Assembly: GCA_010206265.1 (NCBI GenBank)
Contig: VIQV01000001.1
Span: 1-64,000, forward strand
Origin: Lachnospiraceae bacterium MD329
GTDB lineage: Bacteria; Bacillota; Clostridia; UBA1381
DNA length: 64,000 bases
Direction of reading: 5' to 3'
Below the pieces are notes generated by a model. It searched no databases. It saw only the letters and a program-made list of their open reading frames with translations, and was not told the origin of the DNA. The translations under genes and the position numbers were made by a program. Shown in pieces: positions 42,656 to 51,200 of the stretch (position 1 is its first letter; each line of letters starts with the position of its first letter).

Positions 42656-44791
42656 ATGAAAAAGTTTATATATTTTCTCATTTCAATTACAGTGGCTATG
42701 CAGATATTCACCGTCTTTGCGTCTGCTGACGCATTATATGACGAGCCTAACGATACACTGTTTTTCAGACAGTGGTATTATGACGCAACAAAAGCATATG
42801 CGTATCGAAATAACAATATTACAGGAAAAGGCGTTAAGGTTGGTATCATTGACAGCGGACTTACAAAGAATTTCAAGTCATTCCACGATTTTGAAGGCGT
42901 TGATGTTCAAACGGGTATAAATGTATGTGCTCTTATTGATAACAACGAGGAAAGGTTGTATAACACCGAAGATAGCGGACATCACGGCACAAATGTAACA
43001 AGTGTTATCTGTGCAAAAGCAGACAATGATTACGGTATAGCAGGACTTACGGACGGTTGTACAATTATTCCATATAAGATAGAGGATTTTGAAAGCTTAG
43101 CAAATAAAGGCGGTGCTTTGATTTTAGCAATAGAATTAGCATATCGTGACGGCTGTGATGTTGTTAATATCAGTCAAGGTGACACCAATAGAAGCTATAA
43201 ATTAGACCAAGTTATAAACAAAGCAGTTCAAAATGGTATGATAATTGTAGCCGCAGCTGGAAACGAGGGCAAAAAGGGAAATGATTTAGGCTATCCTGCG
43301 GCTTGCGATAATGTAATCGGCGTGGGCGGTTTAGAACCTGATTGTCAAGAAGAAGAAATAGACATTGATTTGCCGGAAACGTGTAATGATATAAACTTAA
43401 AGTATGCTTATCCTAAAGAAACAATAAGAAATCTTGCAGATAATGCTTACTCAAAATATTCTACCTCTACGGCAAATGAAAGTGTGTTCGTTTCTGCTCC
43501 CGGAACAAATATAACTTTACCTTGCATTACAGACCGTGTAACACAAGAATGGACATCAGGTTCAGGCACATCATACGCTACTCCTATTGTAACCTCAGCA
43601 GCAATCGGCGCGAAGCAAATGCGTCCGTATATTGATGTGGATATGTTCAAGGAAATTCTTATTGCCACGTCAACCGACCTTGACGCGGAGGGCTATGACA
43701 TCAATACAGGCTATGGAATGGTGAATTTTGAGAAAATATATGAATATGTATCGCAAATGCCTCTGACAGCTCCCGAACGCACCCCCGAAGTGACCGTAGA
43801 CTATGAAAACGGCAAGCTGATTAATTTTTGCCCGAACCGTGAATACACCATAAACGGCGTTAATATCGGCACTCCTGAATATGACGACAGCATATTGGGT
43901 ATAGGCAAAAATATAGGCGGCAATATAGATATTCCCGAAGAATGGTACGGTACTACTATTGAGATTGTTAAAAAGGCTTCATCAGACGCTTATACCGACA
44001 GCGAACCGCAGTTATTAGAAATTCCTGCTCAGCCTGAGCCGCCGACTATAGAGGTAGCAATTGACTATGCTAATGAACGGCTTTTAGGTTTAGATAACAA
44101 CAAGGAATATACCGTGAACGGTGAAACCGTTGAGCTTGAAACCTTTGTATATCCTACCACAGGCACGGGCTTGGAAATAGCTGATGATTGGTTTGGAAAT
44201 ACAATTGAAATTGAAATAAAAGGTACAGATGTAAGTACGAATGTTGAAATTCCAGCTCGTAAATCTGCACCGATAATAGATGTGCAAAATGATAATTCTG
44301 TTAAGTTTTCATCAGATATTCTTTTTAAAGAGGAAAATGCTGCTACTTGGAATAGAACCACTGCCGGAAATATAATAACGCTTAAACCGGGCAAAACGTA
44401 TGTGTTCAAAATACCATATACAGAAAATTCATTTGCGAGCGAAATACGGCAAATTACAGTACAATTCCCTGAAACACAGTATAACATTGAAACAAGTATT
44501 GAATATGACCCCGACACAGGCGAGTGTACTTATTCAGCGGTCAATAATACCATATGGACAACAGACGTAACAGGCATAATCGCTGTATATGCTCAAAACG
44601 GCGTTCTAAAGCATTTAGAAACAGTTAGCGCAATTCCTGCCGAGGGTATTAATAAAAAGCTGAATTTTGCACTTACAGACGGCGATACGGTTAAATGGCT
44701 GGTATGGGATAGTCTTGAAAGTATGAAACCGAAAGAGAAAGTTAAGTTATCGGAATACAATATTAAACTGAAAGAAGCGACTAATACTTAA
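42656..44791 (+). CDS. secreted subtilisin-like serine protease (S8) with Ig-like C-terminus
   Basis: 711 residues. Signal peptide (FIYFLISITVAMQIFTVFA), then an S8 catalytic domain without a clear propeptide: VGIIDSG (Asp, about 67), DSGHHGTNV (His, about 110), AAAGNEG oxyanion region (about 202) and SGTSYATP (Ser, about 306). The triad is complete. The C-terminal ~330 residues are beta-rich repeats with NxEYTINGxxI / NKEYTVNGETV motifs. No wall anchor. It could process the neighbouring surface proteins or host substrates. The stop codon lies inside the stem of the terminator at 44774-44808. GGAGGTGTT precedes the ATG. Confidence 0.88.
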   Translation: MKKFIYFLISITVAMQIFTVFASADALYDEPNDTLFFRQWYYDATKAYAYRNNNITGKGVKVGIIDSGLTKNFKSFHDFEGVDVQTGINVCALIDNNEERLYNTEDSGHHGTNVTSVICAKADNDYGIAGLTDGCTIIPYKIEDFESLANKGGALILAIELAYRDGCDVVNISQGDTNRSYKLDQVINKAVQNGMIIVAAAGNEGKKGNDLGYPAACDNVIGVGGLEPDCQEEEIDIDLPETCNDINLKYAYPKETIRNLADNAYSKYSTSTANESVFVSAPGTNITLPCITDRVTQEWTSGSGTSYATPIVTSAAIGAKQMRPYIDVDMFKEILIATSTDLDAEGYDINTGYGMVNFEKIYEYVSQMPLTAPERTPEVTVDYENGKLINFCPNREYTINGVNIGTPEYDDSILGIGKNIGGNIDIPEEWYGTTIEIVKKASSDAYTDSEPQLLEIPAQPEPPTIEVAIDYANERLLGLDNNKEYTVNGETVELETFVYPTTGTGLEIADDWFGNTIEIEIKGTDVSTNVEIPARKSAPIIDVQNDNSVKFSSDILFKEENAATWNRTTAGNIITLKPGKTYVFKIPYTENSFASEIRQITVQFPETQYNIETSIEYDPDTGECTYSAVNNTIWTTDVTGIIAVYAQNGVLKHLETVSAIPAEGINKKLNFALTDGDTVKWLVWDSLESMKPKEKVKLSEYNIKLKEATNT

Positions 44792-44808
44792 ATGGTCGCT
44801 TCTTTTTC
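44774..44808 (+). terminator. terminator overlapping the subtilase stop
   Basis: GAAGCGAC (44774-44781) and GTCGCTTC (44795-44802) form a stem followed by T5; the stop codon at 44789-44791 lies in the loop. Confidence 0.75.
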
Positions 44809-44849
44809 AAAGACTGAAACTTGGGTAAAATAGTTTTCGGAATTGTGCA

Positions 44850-44878
44850 TTGTAATTGTATGTGTTCTATGGTATAAT
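44850..44878 (+). promoter_or_regulatory. promoter for the ferredoxin gene
   Basis: TTGTAA (44850-44855), 17-base spacer, perfect TATAAT (44873-44878), 33 bases before the ferredoxin ATG. Confidence 0.65.
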
Positions 44879-44911
44879 CTTTATAATATTTTAATTAAAG
44901 GAGAGAATATT

Positions 44912-45097
44912 ATGGATAAAAAATTAAAGATAATTATAGAAAACTGCCCTCAAAATCATAAATGCCCCGCAGTAAATGTTTGTCCTGTCGGAGCGTTAAG
45001 TCAGAAAGATTTTGAAGCACCTGTAATAGATTATGACAAGTGTGTAAGGTGTGGTAAATGTTCAAATTTCTGTCCTAAAAAAGCATTGGTGCTATAA
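44912..45097 (+). CDS. 4Fe-4S ferredoxin-like protein
   Basis: 61 residues from ATG 44912 after AAAGGAGAG. The C-terminal motif CVRCGKCSNFCPKKA is a full CxxCxxCxxxCP 4Fe-4S ligand set. The N-terminal CPQNHKCPAVNVCPVGAL supplies a second, irregular set (C-x5-C-x4-C-P), so one or two clusters may bind. Such small dicluster-like proteins carry single electrons in anaerobes. It has its own promoter and is odd cargo between an adhesin/protease cluster and transfer genes; it may be host-derived. Confidence 0.8.
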   Translation: MDKKLKIIIENCPQNHKCPAVNVCPVGALSQKDFEAPVIDYDKCVRCGKCSNFCPKKALVL

Positions 45098-45125
45098 ACA
45101 GATTATACATAGAGGAGTGTAAACG

Positions 45126-45242
45126 GTGGAGGAACGCATAGAACCGGCAAATACGGTACAAACTGAATTTGACGAATGGGTACAAAACGGCTTGGATAAA
45201 GCCGAAGAAATCACAAATAATTCTGATAACAAAATAAAGTAA
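45126..45242 (+). CDS. 38-residue small protein
   Basis: GTG start after GAGGAGTG; the product begins with VEERIEPANTVQTEFDEW as encoded and is acidic and helical, ending NNSDNKIK. It lies 28 bases after the ferredoxin gene, probably in the same transcript. No family recognised. Confidence 0.4.
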   Translation: MEERIEPANTVQTEFDEWVQNGLDKAEEITNNSDNKIK

Positions 45243-45244
45243 CA

Positions 45245-45308
45245 CGGAATAATTTTGCGAGGTTATTCCGGCGCGGTTGTTTTCGCATACAATCGCGTCT
45301 TTTTTTGT
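45245..45308 (+). terminator. double hairpin and terminator before virD4
   Basis: CGGAATAA (45245-45252) pairs with TTATTCCG (45263-45270). Next to it CGCGGTTG (45272-45279) pairs with CAATCGCG (45290-45297, one G-T), followed by T7. The second is a rho-independent terminator; the first may compete with it or add stability. Confidence 0.7.
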
Positions 45309-45349
45309 ACCCTTTTTTAGAGAGTTATGGATAAAAGGAGTTGATTTTA

Positions 45350-45388
45350 ATGCAAATTTCAAGACGAAAGTTGTGTGATAGCAGTTGA
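45350..45388 (+). CDS. 12-codon leader peptide overlapping virD4 start
   Basis: MQISRRKLCDSS, with AAAAGGAG nine bases upstream. Its TGA overlaps the TTG start codon of virD4 (TTGA). virD4 has no convincing ribosome-binding site of its own, so coupling through this leader is the likely way it is translated. Confidence 0.45.
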   Translation: MQISRRKLCDSS

Positions 45389-47166
45389 ACAGACAGGAAA
45401 GCAGAAAAAATATGATAATTATGTTTGTACTGCTTATCCCTGTTGTAATATGGTTTGCGTTAAAGGTTGCTATGTGTTACAGTACGGGATTAAAACTGTT
45501 CGATATACTACCGCTTTTAACCGCAAGCCTTAATCAGCCGTTCTATTTACATCTAAACGAGTATAGCCTAAAAGCCGTACTCGTTTTTTTATTTCTCTAC
45601 GCTTGCGGTGTGGGTATATATTTTACGTCAAGCGAAAACCGCAGACCGGGCGAGGAACACGGCTCGGCAAAATGGGGTAATATTTCGAGCATTGCAAGGA
45701 AATACACAGACAGAAAGCACAAATTAAAAAATCTCATATTGTCGCAGAGCTTGGCACTAAGCCTAAATGCAAAAAGTCACAGACGAAATCTAAACGTGCT
45801 TATAGTCGGAGGCAGTGGCGCAGGAAAAACGCGCTTTTATGCGAAGCCGAACATTATGCAGTGCAACACCTCATTCGTTATAGCCGACCCGAAGGGCGAA
45901 ATGTTAAGAGCGACAGCGCCGCTATTGCTGCAACGCGGATATGATGTTAAGGTGTTTAATCTTATCAATCCGTCGGATTCAGATGGATACAATCCATTTA
46001 CATATATCCGCACTGATGAAGATGTAGTAAAGCTAATATCAAACCTGATACAGAATACCACACCAAAGAACGCGCAGCAGTCAGACCCGTTTTGGGAAAA
46101 GAGCGAAATCGCGCTTGACACAGCGTTAATGCTTTACCTTTTGCATGAAGCACCGCCGGAGGAACAGAATTTTGAAACAATGATGTTCCTGATTGAAAAT
46201 GCGTCTGCTATGGAGGAGGACGAAACATTCCAATCCCCCGTTGATATACTGTTTGAAGCACTTGAAGAAAGATACCCAGAACATATTGCGGTAAAGCAGT
46301 GGAAAATATTTAAGCAAGCGTCAGGAAAAACCGCGAAGTCGATTTTAATTTCCGCAGCGGTAAGGCTTGCGGCTTTTAACCTACCCGAAATTGCCAAGAT
46401 GACCTCATATGATAATCTTGATATAGGCAGTCTTGGCGAACAGAAAAAAGCCGTATTTTGTGTAATACCCGACAATGACAATTCATTTAACTATCTTGTC
46501 GGTATGCTTTACACGCAGGCATTTCAGGAATTGTATTACAGAGCAGACCATAAACACGGCGGTGAATTGCCTATACCCGTACATTTTGTAATGGACGAGT
46601 TCGCTAATGTGGCATTGCCCGATAACTTTGAACGGGTACTTGCGACTATGCGCTCGCGCCGTATTGCTGTATCAATCATCATTCAGAATATGGCGCAGTT
46701 AAAGGCTTTATTTAAGGATAGTTGGGAAAGTGTCGTAGGAAACTGCGACACTTTTTTATATCTCGGCGGTAACGAGCAGAGTACGCACGAATACATCTCA
46801 AAAATGCTCGGCAAGGAAACAATCGACACCCGAACACGCGGAATTACAAAGGGACGGAACGGAAGCAGCAATACAAATTATCAGAACGCAGGGCGTGAGT
46901 TGTTGACATTGGACGAGGTGCGTCTGTTGGATAACTCAAACGCCCTTATTTTTATTCGCGGCGAAAAGCCTATAATGGATAAGAAGTTTGACATACTATC
47001 CCACCCGAATATTAAGCTGACGGAGGACGGAGGTGCAACACCGTACAGACACAGCAAAGACAATAAATATCTGATAGACGATATTAGCGTATCGGATATT
47101 AACAACTTAAAGTATATAGAATTGGAGGACGAAAACAGAAATGAAAAAGACAATAAAAAAAATTGA
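45385..47166 (+). CDS. virD4: VirD4/TraG-type coupling protein
   Basis: 593 residues from a TTG start at 45385. Two N-terminal transmembrane helices (about 9-27 and 58-77), then the motor domain with LIVGGSGAGKTRF (Walker A, about 140-151) and HFVMDEFANVALPD (Walker B, about 400-412), ending in an acidic tail. It is a hexameric inner-membrane ATPase that recruits the relaxase-DNA complex, with PcfB, to the channel. In related ICEs it directly follows pcfB; the intervening surface-protein block is therefore likely inserted cargo. Its end overlaps the Maff2 gene by 26 bases. Confidence 0.92.
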   Translation: MNRQESRKNMIIMFVLLIPVVIWFALKVAMCYSTGLKLFDILPLLTASLNQPFYLHLNEYSLKAVLVFLFLYACGVGIYFTSSENRRPGEEHGSAKWGNISSIARKYTDRKHKLKNLILSQSLALSLNAKSHRRNLNVLIVGGSGAGKTRFYAKPNIMQCNTSFVIADPKGEMLRATAPLLLQRGYDVKVFNLINPSDSDGYNPFTYIRTDEDVVKLISNLIQNTTPKNAQQSDPFWEKSEIALDTALMLYLLHEAPPEEQNFETMMFLIENASAMEEDETFQSPVDILFEALEERYPEHIAVKQWKIFKQASGKTAKSILISAAVRLAAFNLPEIAKMTSYDNLDIGSLGEQKKAVFCVIPDNDNSFNYLVGMLYTQAFQELYYRADHKHGGELPIPVHFVMDEFANVALPDNFERVLATMRSRRIAVSIIIQNMAQLKALFKDSWESVVGNCDTFLYLGGNEQSTHEYISKMLGKETIDTRTRGITKGRNGSSNTNYQNAGRELLTLDEVRLLDNSNALIFIRGEKPIMDKKFDILSHPNIKLTEDGGATPYRHSKDNKYLIDDISVSDINNLKYIELEDENRNEKDNKKN

Positions 47167-47461
47167 GAAATCAAAAAAGACTTTGCGTATAGCAAAATAC
47201 GCGCTTATGACGGTACTGCTTATGTTGTCATTCGCAACACCCGTATTTGCAGACGACCCGCTTGCGGCAATCAACGGACTGTCAACATTCATATTCTCGG
47301 CTATAAAGGCAATCGGTATGATATTGCTCGGTTTCGGTATCGTACAAATCGGTCTGTCGCTGAAATCGCACGACGCATCACAGCGCGCAAACGGCTTTTT
47401 GACATTCTTTGGCGGTGTTATTATCGCATTTGCAAAGGATATTCTTGACTTGATACTGTAA
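47141..47461 (+). CDS. Maff2-family small membrane protein
   Basis: 106 residues: basic N-terminus, a hydrophobic segment ending TPVFADDP that may be cleaved, and two more membrane helices (about 45-70 and 83-104, with IGMILLGFGIVQIGLSL and FFGGVIIAFAKDILDLIL). The size, topology and position between virD4 and the VirB6-like gene fit the Maff2 family. A pilin-like VirB2 role has been suggested by position only. Confidence 0.75.
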   Translation: MKKTIKKIEKSKKTLRIAKYALMTVLLMLSFATPVFADDPLAAINGLSTFIFSAIKAIGMILLGFGIVQIGLSLKSHDASQRANGFLTFFGGVIIAFAKDILDLIL

Positions 47462-47474
47462 ACCGCGTAATACC

Positions 47475-47503
47475 TTGACTTTTCACTCTTGTTTTGATAG
47501 AAT
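47475..47503 (+). promoter_or_regulatory. internal promoter for the HipA-like gene in the transfer operon
   Basis: TTGACT (47475-47480), 17-base spacer, TAGAAT (47498-47503), 31 bases before the ATG at 47535; gives the HipA-like gene expression independent of the transfer operon. Confidence 0.65.
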
Positions 47504-47534
47504 AAAGGCAGATTAAAGGAAAGCAGGTGATATT

Positions 47535-48710
47535 ATGTTACAGAATTACGAATTAAGAATATACAACGATACACTTATCACCTTTTCTCTTGAAAAGCGC
47601 GGCTTGGAGGGACTTTCCGCAGAGATTATATCCATAGCGGACGATAAAAAGCAGTTGTTTCCGCTTGACCTGAATATTACACCACAGGGCATTTTGAAAT
47701 GGCTCGAAAAGCGCGTAATACCGAAAAACCGTATGTTTGTAAATGAAATCTTGAAAACGCTCGGTTTATCGGCAAATGATACACAGGGCATTATTGACGT
47801 TTGCAAAGGCTTATCGTTAAACGACAGCTATTGGGTAGTGCCGCAGGGCTTTGACGGAACGTATGAGCAGTATAACCTGTATGAGAATAAGTTTTCCGAA
47901 ATATTATCACTTGTTGCATATACAGGCGTAGGACACAGCAACGAAGCGTTTACTACCTCGCCCGAACTTACGACAAACGGTATGCTCCCCAAAGGCTGGC
48001 GGTTTATTGAAAACGACGGTATTTATCTGTATAAAGGCGGCACAACAGGAGCGTCAAATACGGGTAACGAGCCGTACAGTGAATACTATGCGTGTCAGAT
48101 AGCGGAAACTATGGGACTTAACGCAGTGCATTACGACCTTGAACATTGGAAAGGTATTCTTGCTTCAAAATGCAGACTGTTTACTGATATAGACACATCA
48201 TATATCCCGATAGGACGTATTGTGAAAGAGGGCGGCTTAAAGGCTTGTCTTGAATATTACAAAAAACTCGGTACAGAATACTTTGAACAGATAAAGAGTA
48301 TGCTTGTATTTGATGCAGTAATCTATAACGAGGACAGACACTTCGGAAACTTCGGTGTGCTTCGTGATAACAGAAGCGGAAAAATAACCGCGCCTGCACC
48401 GATATTCGATAACGGTCTATCGCTGTTCAATTTTGCGACAAAAGAAGATTTTGAAAATTTGGACAGCTATGCGAAAACGCGCAGCACACCGTATGGAGTA
48501 TCGTTTGAGGACGTATGCGCGGAGGTTATGGGAAAGACGCAGACAGCACAGTTAAGGCGGCTGATTGATTTCAAATTCAAGCGTCATTCAAGTATAAACC
48601 TCCCTGATTGGAGAATTGCCGCGCTGGAGGAGCATATACAAAAACGTGTGGTACAGCTTCTTGATATTTCAAGAGAAAAGAAAAGACAGAAAAACGAGCC
48701 GGAAAGATAA
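47535..48710 (+). CDS. HipA-like kinase family protein within the transfer region
   Basis: 391 residues. MLQNYELRIYNDTLITFSLE leads an N-terminal domain like that of the protein at 16682-17773. The kinase half has DAVIYNEDRHFGNFGVLRD (about 255-273, with N-E-D-R-H-F-G-N matching the HipA catalytic loop) and IFDNGLSLF (about 294-302, metal loop). All catalytic positions look present. No HipB-like antitoxin is adjacent. It has its own promoter and a strong terminator behind it, so it is an inserted cargo gene between maff2 and virB6. The protein ends KNEPER, shared with ParB and two other ICE proteins. Confidence 0.65.
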   Translation: MLQNYELRIYNDTLITFSLEKRGLEGLSAEIISIADDKKQLFPLDLNITPQGILKWLEKRVIPKNRMFVNEILKTLGLSANDTQGIIDVCKGLSLNDSYWVVPQGFDGTYEQYNLYENKFSEILSLVAYTGVGHSNEAFTTSPELTTNGMLPKGWRFIENDGIYLYKGGTTGASNTGNEPYSEYYACQIAETMGLNAVHYDLEHWKGILASKCRLFTDIDTSYIPIGRIVKEGGLKACLEYYKKLGTEYFEQIKSMLVFDAVIYNEDRHFGNFGVLRDNRSGKITAPAPIFDNGLSLFNFATKEDFENLDSYAKTRSTPYGVSFEDVCAEVMGKTQTAQLRRLIDFKFKRHSSINLPDWRIAALEEHIQKRVVQLLDISREKKRQKNEPER

Positions 48711-48726
48711 ATAGAAAATTGGCATA

Positions 48727-48762
48727 AGAGCAATCAATCTTGTTAGATTGGTTGCTCTTTTT
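48727..48762 (+). terminator. terminator after the HipA-like gene
   Basis: AGAGCAATCAATCT pairs with AGATTGGTTGCTCT around TGTT, followed by T5. It would also stop transcripts of the transfer operon unless antiterminated. Confidence 0.8.
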
Positions 48763-48782
48763 GCATACGGAGGTGAAAACTA

Positions 48783-49622
48783 TTGTCAGATAATTGGATA
48801 GTGGCGAACTTGGAAAATGCGTTCGGTACTTGGAATGATAAAATGACCGAAATATGGTCGCTTATAACTACCTCACCGCAGAGCTTCAAAGGCGGAGCAA
48901 TATGGAATATCGTTACTACAATAAACGGAGGATTACAGGCTATCGGATATGCACTGCTTATCCTCTTTTTTGCTATGAGCATATTCAAGTCAACCGCGTC
49001 ATTCAGGGACTTTCAGCGTCCCGAATACGCATTAAAGCATTTTATCCGCTTTCTTGCAGCAAAGGTGGCGATTACATACGCGCTTGACCTTATGACGGTT
49101 ATATATAAAATATGCGGCGGTGTAGTAGAGAAAATCGCCGGAAGTCTTGGCGGTATCGGCGGCGCGGCTGTAACGCTCCCCGCAGCGATTGAAACCGCAG
49201 TCGAGGACGCAGGCTTTTGGGCAAGCATACCGTTATGGCTTGTTACAATACTCGGCAGTCTGTTTATAACGGTATTGTCGTTTATTATGATAATGAGCGT
49301 GTACGGACGATTTTTCAAGTTGTATATGTACACAGCGCTTGCCCCTGTACCGCTTTCATCATTTGCGGGAGAAGGTACATCACAGATGGGAAGAGCATTT
49401 ATAAAGTCATATGTCGGAGTATGTTTGGAGGGCGCAGTTATAGTCCTCGCCTGTATAATATTCTCGGCATTTGCAAGCGCAAGTACGCCCCATATTGATA
49501 CATCAATCACAACGGTAACAATGATATGGAAATATATCGGTGAGGTGATTTTCAATATGCTTGTGCTTGTCGGACTTATCAAGGGCGCGGACAGAATAGT
49601 AAAAGAAATGTTAGGAACTTAA
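48783..49622 (+). CDS. VirB6/TrbL-like inner-membrane channel protein
   Basis: 279 residues from a TTG start after GGAGGTG. Six or so hydrophobic helices (for example around 57-73, 150-175, 215-235 and 250-270), with a central Gly/Ala-rich stretch GSLGGIGGAAVTLPAA. This is the polytopic channel component of Gram-positive type IV secretion. It follows Maff2 in related elements once the HipA-like cargo gene is ignored. Confidence 0.8.
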   Translation: MSDNWIVANLENAFGTWNDKMTEIWSLITTSPQSFKGGAIWNIVTTINGGLQAIGYALLILFFAMSIFKSTASFRDFQRPEYALKHFIRFLAAKVAITYALDLMTVIYKICGGVVEKIAGSLGGIGGAAVTLPAAIETAVEDAGFWASIPLWLVTILGSLFITVLSFIMIMSVYGRFFKLYMYTALAPVPLSSFAGEGTSQMGRAFIKSYVGVCLEGAVIVLACIIFSAFASASTPHIDTSITTVTMIWKYIGEVIFNMLVLVGLIKGADRIVKEMLGT

Positions 49623-49640
49623 ATTAAGGAGGAAACTATT

Positions 49641-50216
49641 ATGGCATACAACAATATAATCAGCGCGAACGACCCTATGGCAATAAATATGTTAAAGGAG
49701 AACTTGGCGCATTTTGAAAACAATACTGCATATATGCAGTCAGTAAATGACTTTTACAAAGAAAACGGTACAATGGTCGGTTTTGAGGGCATTGACTATG
49801 CGGAAGCGGTAAAACTTGACGAGCATGTGAACGGTTATCAGACAGCACCGTATCCGGGGAAATTCTTTAAGGATAATTATGAGAAAATCGGCAGAATTAA
49901 GGCGAACATTGACCGTCTGGAAAACAGACCTGAAACAATGTTTAAGGGCTGGCAGTTTGTAGGCGGCGAAGCTATTGTAAATCTTGCAAATAACCGTTTA
50001 CAGCTTATGTTTGAGGAAAAGCCGTCTGATGAACACAGAGCAATGCTGAAGCAGAACGGTTTTAAGTTTGCGCCTACAACAAAGGCTTGGCAAAGACCGC
50101 TCGACTATAAGACAATGGCGGCGGCAAACCGTATTGACTTCATCAAGCCACTTGACGGCAGGACGCCTATGGACTTACAGCCGAAAATGACACACCGCGA
50201 TGCGCCGGAAAGGTAA
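49641..50216 (+). CDS. hypothetical ICE protein, 191 residues
   Basis: Starts MAYNNIISANDPMAINMLKE after AAGGAGG. The C-terminal half has QLMFEEKPSDEHRAMLKQNG and FKFAPTTKAWQRPLDYKT, a small beta-alpha module seen in several antirestriction-like and DUF3560-type mobile-element proteins. The N-terminal half is helical. Function unknown. It ends DAPER; the DNA of this ending provides the AAGGTAAGGTG ribosome-binding sequence of the next gene. Confidence 0.6.
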   Translation: MAYNNIISANDPMAINMLKENLAHFENNTAYMQSVNDFYKENGTMVGFEGIDYAEAVKLDEHVNGYQTAPYPGKFFKDNYEKIGRIKANIDRLENRPETMFKGWQFVGGEAIVNLANNRLQLMFEEKPSDEHRAMLKQNGFKFAPTTKAWQRPLDYKTMAAANRIDFIKPLDGRTPMDLQPKMTHRDAPER

Positions 50217-50225
50217 GGTGCGGTT

Positions 50226-51200
50226 ATGAGCAAAGTATTATGTGGAGATGCGCTTGAAATGCTGAAAACACTTCCCACGGGAAGCGTTAATATGTGCGTT
50301 ACAAGTCCTCCGTATTATGGATTGCGCGATTACGGCATTGACGGTCAGCTTGGAACGGAGGACACCCCCGCGTTATACATAGAAAGACTTGTTGATATAT
50401 TCCGTGAGGTGTACCGCGTTTTACGAAAGGACGGTACACTATGGATAAATATTGCGGACAGCTACGCAGGAAGCGGCAAAGGCGGTTGGGACAGTCCAAT
50501 AAAAAATGGTATTAGTCAGCAACAGTATAATCCAAAAGCCTTTAATATGCCGAAAAAGTGGAAAGGCATTAAGGCGAAGGATATGATAGGCATACCGTGG
50601 AGTCTTGCTTTTTCTTTGCGCGACAGCGGTTGGTATCTGAGGTCGGACATCATATGGCAGAAGCCTAATTGTATGCCCGAATCGGTCAAAGACCGCCCAT
50701 CAAAATCTTATGAGCATATATTCTTGCTTGCAAAGTCAAAGAAATATTACTACGACTACGAAGCAGTACAAGAGCCTGTTGCACCTGAAACGGTTGCACG
50801 GTTAAAACGCGCCGTATCAGACGTAGGAAAATATGCTAACGGCGTTGACGGTCAGCCTATGCAGGCTATATTCTTGCCGCGCGACCATTCAAAGGAACGC
50901 ACTATGCGTAACAAGCGTGATGTATGGACGGTCAGCACAAATTCATACCGCGCGGACGGTCATTTTGCTATGTACCCCGAAAGGCTGATTGAGCCTTGTA
51001 TATTAGCAGGCTGTCCTGTCGGCGGTGTTGTGCTTGACCCGTTTTTCGGTAGCGGTACAACAGGCGCGGCGGCAAAGCGGCTCGGCAGAGAATATATAGG
51101 GATAGAACTCAATCCCGAATATTGCACCATCGCAGAGAAGCGAATTGACGAGGTTATTCCACAAAAAGATATGGAGGGATATAATGAAAAAGTTGAATAA
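50226..51200 (+). CDS. DNA methyltransferase, SPPY (beta-class) type
   Basis: 324 residues. The catalytic TSPPYYG (27-33) is near the N-terminus and the SAM motif LDPFFGSGTTG (about 270) near the C-terminus, the beta-class order of N4-cytosine and some N6-adenine methylases. Between them lie a DNA-recognition region and WQKPNCMPESVKDRPSK. No restriction endonuclease is adjacent, so it is an orphan methylase, plausibly protecting transferred DNA from recipient restriction or regulating the ICE. It sits inside the transfer operon, ten bases after the previous gene, and overlaps the next by 17 bases. Confidence 0.87.
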   Translation: MSKVLCGDALEMLKTLPTGSVNMCVTSPPYYGLRDYGIDGQLGTEDTPALYIERLVDIFREVYRVLRKDGTLWINIADSYAGSGKGGWDSPIKNGISQQQYNPKAFNMPKKWKGIKAKDMIGIPWSLAFSLRDSGWYLRSDIIWQKPNCMPESVKDRPSKSYEHIFLLAKSKKYYYDYEAVQEPVAPETVARLKRAVSDVGKYANGVDGQPMQAIFLPRDHSKERTMRNKRDVWTVSTNSYRADGHFAMYPERLIEPCILAGCPVGGVVLDPFFGSGTTGAAAKRLGREYIGIELNPEYCTIAEKRIDEVIPQKDMEGYNEKVE

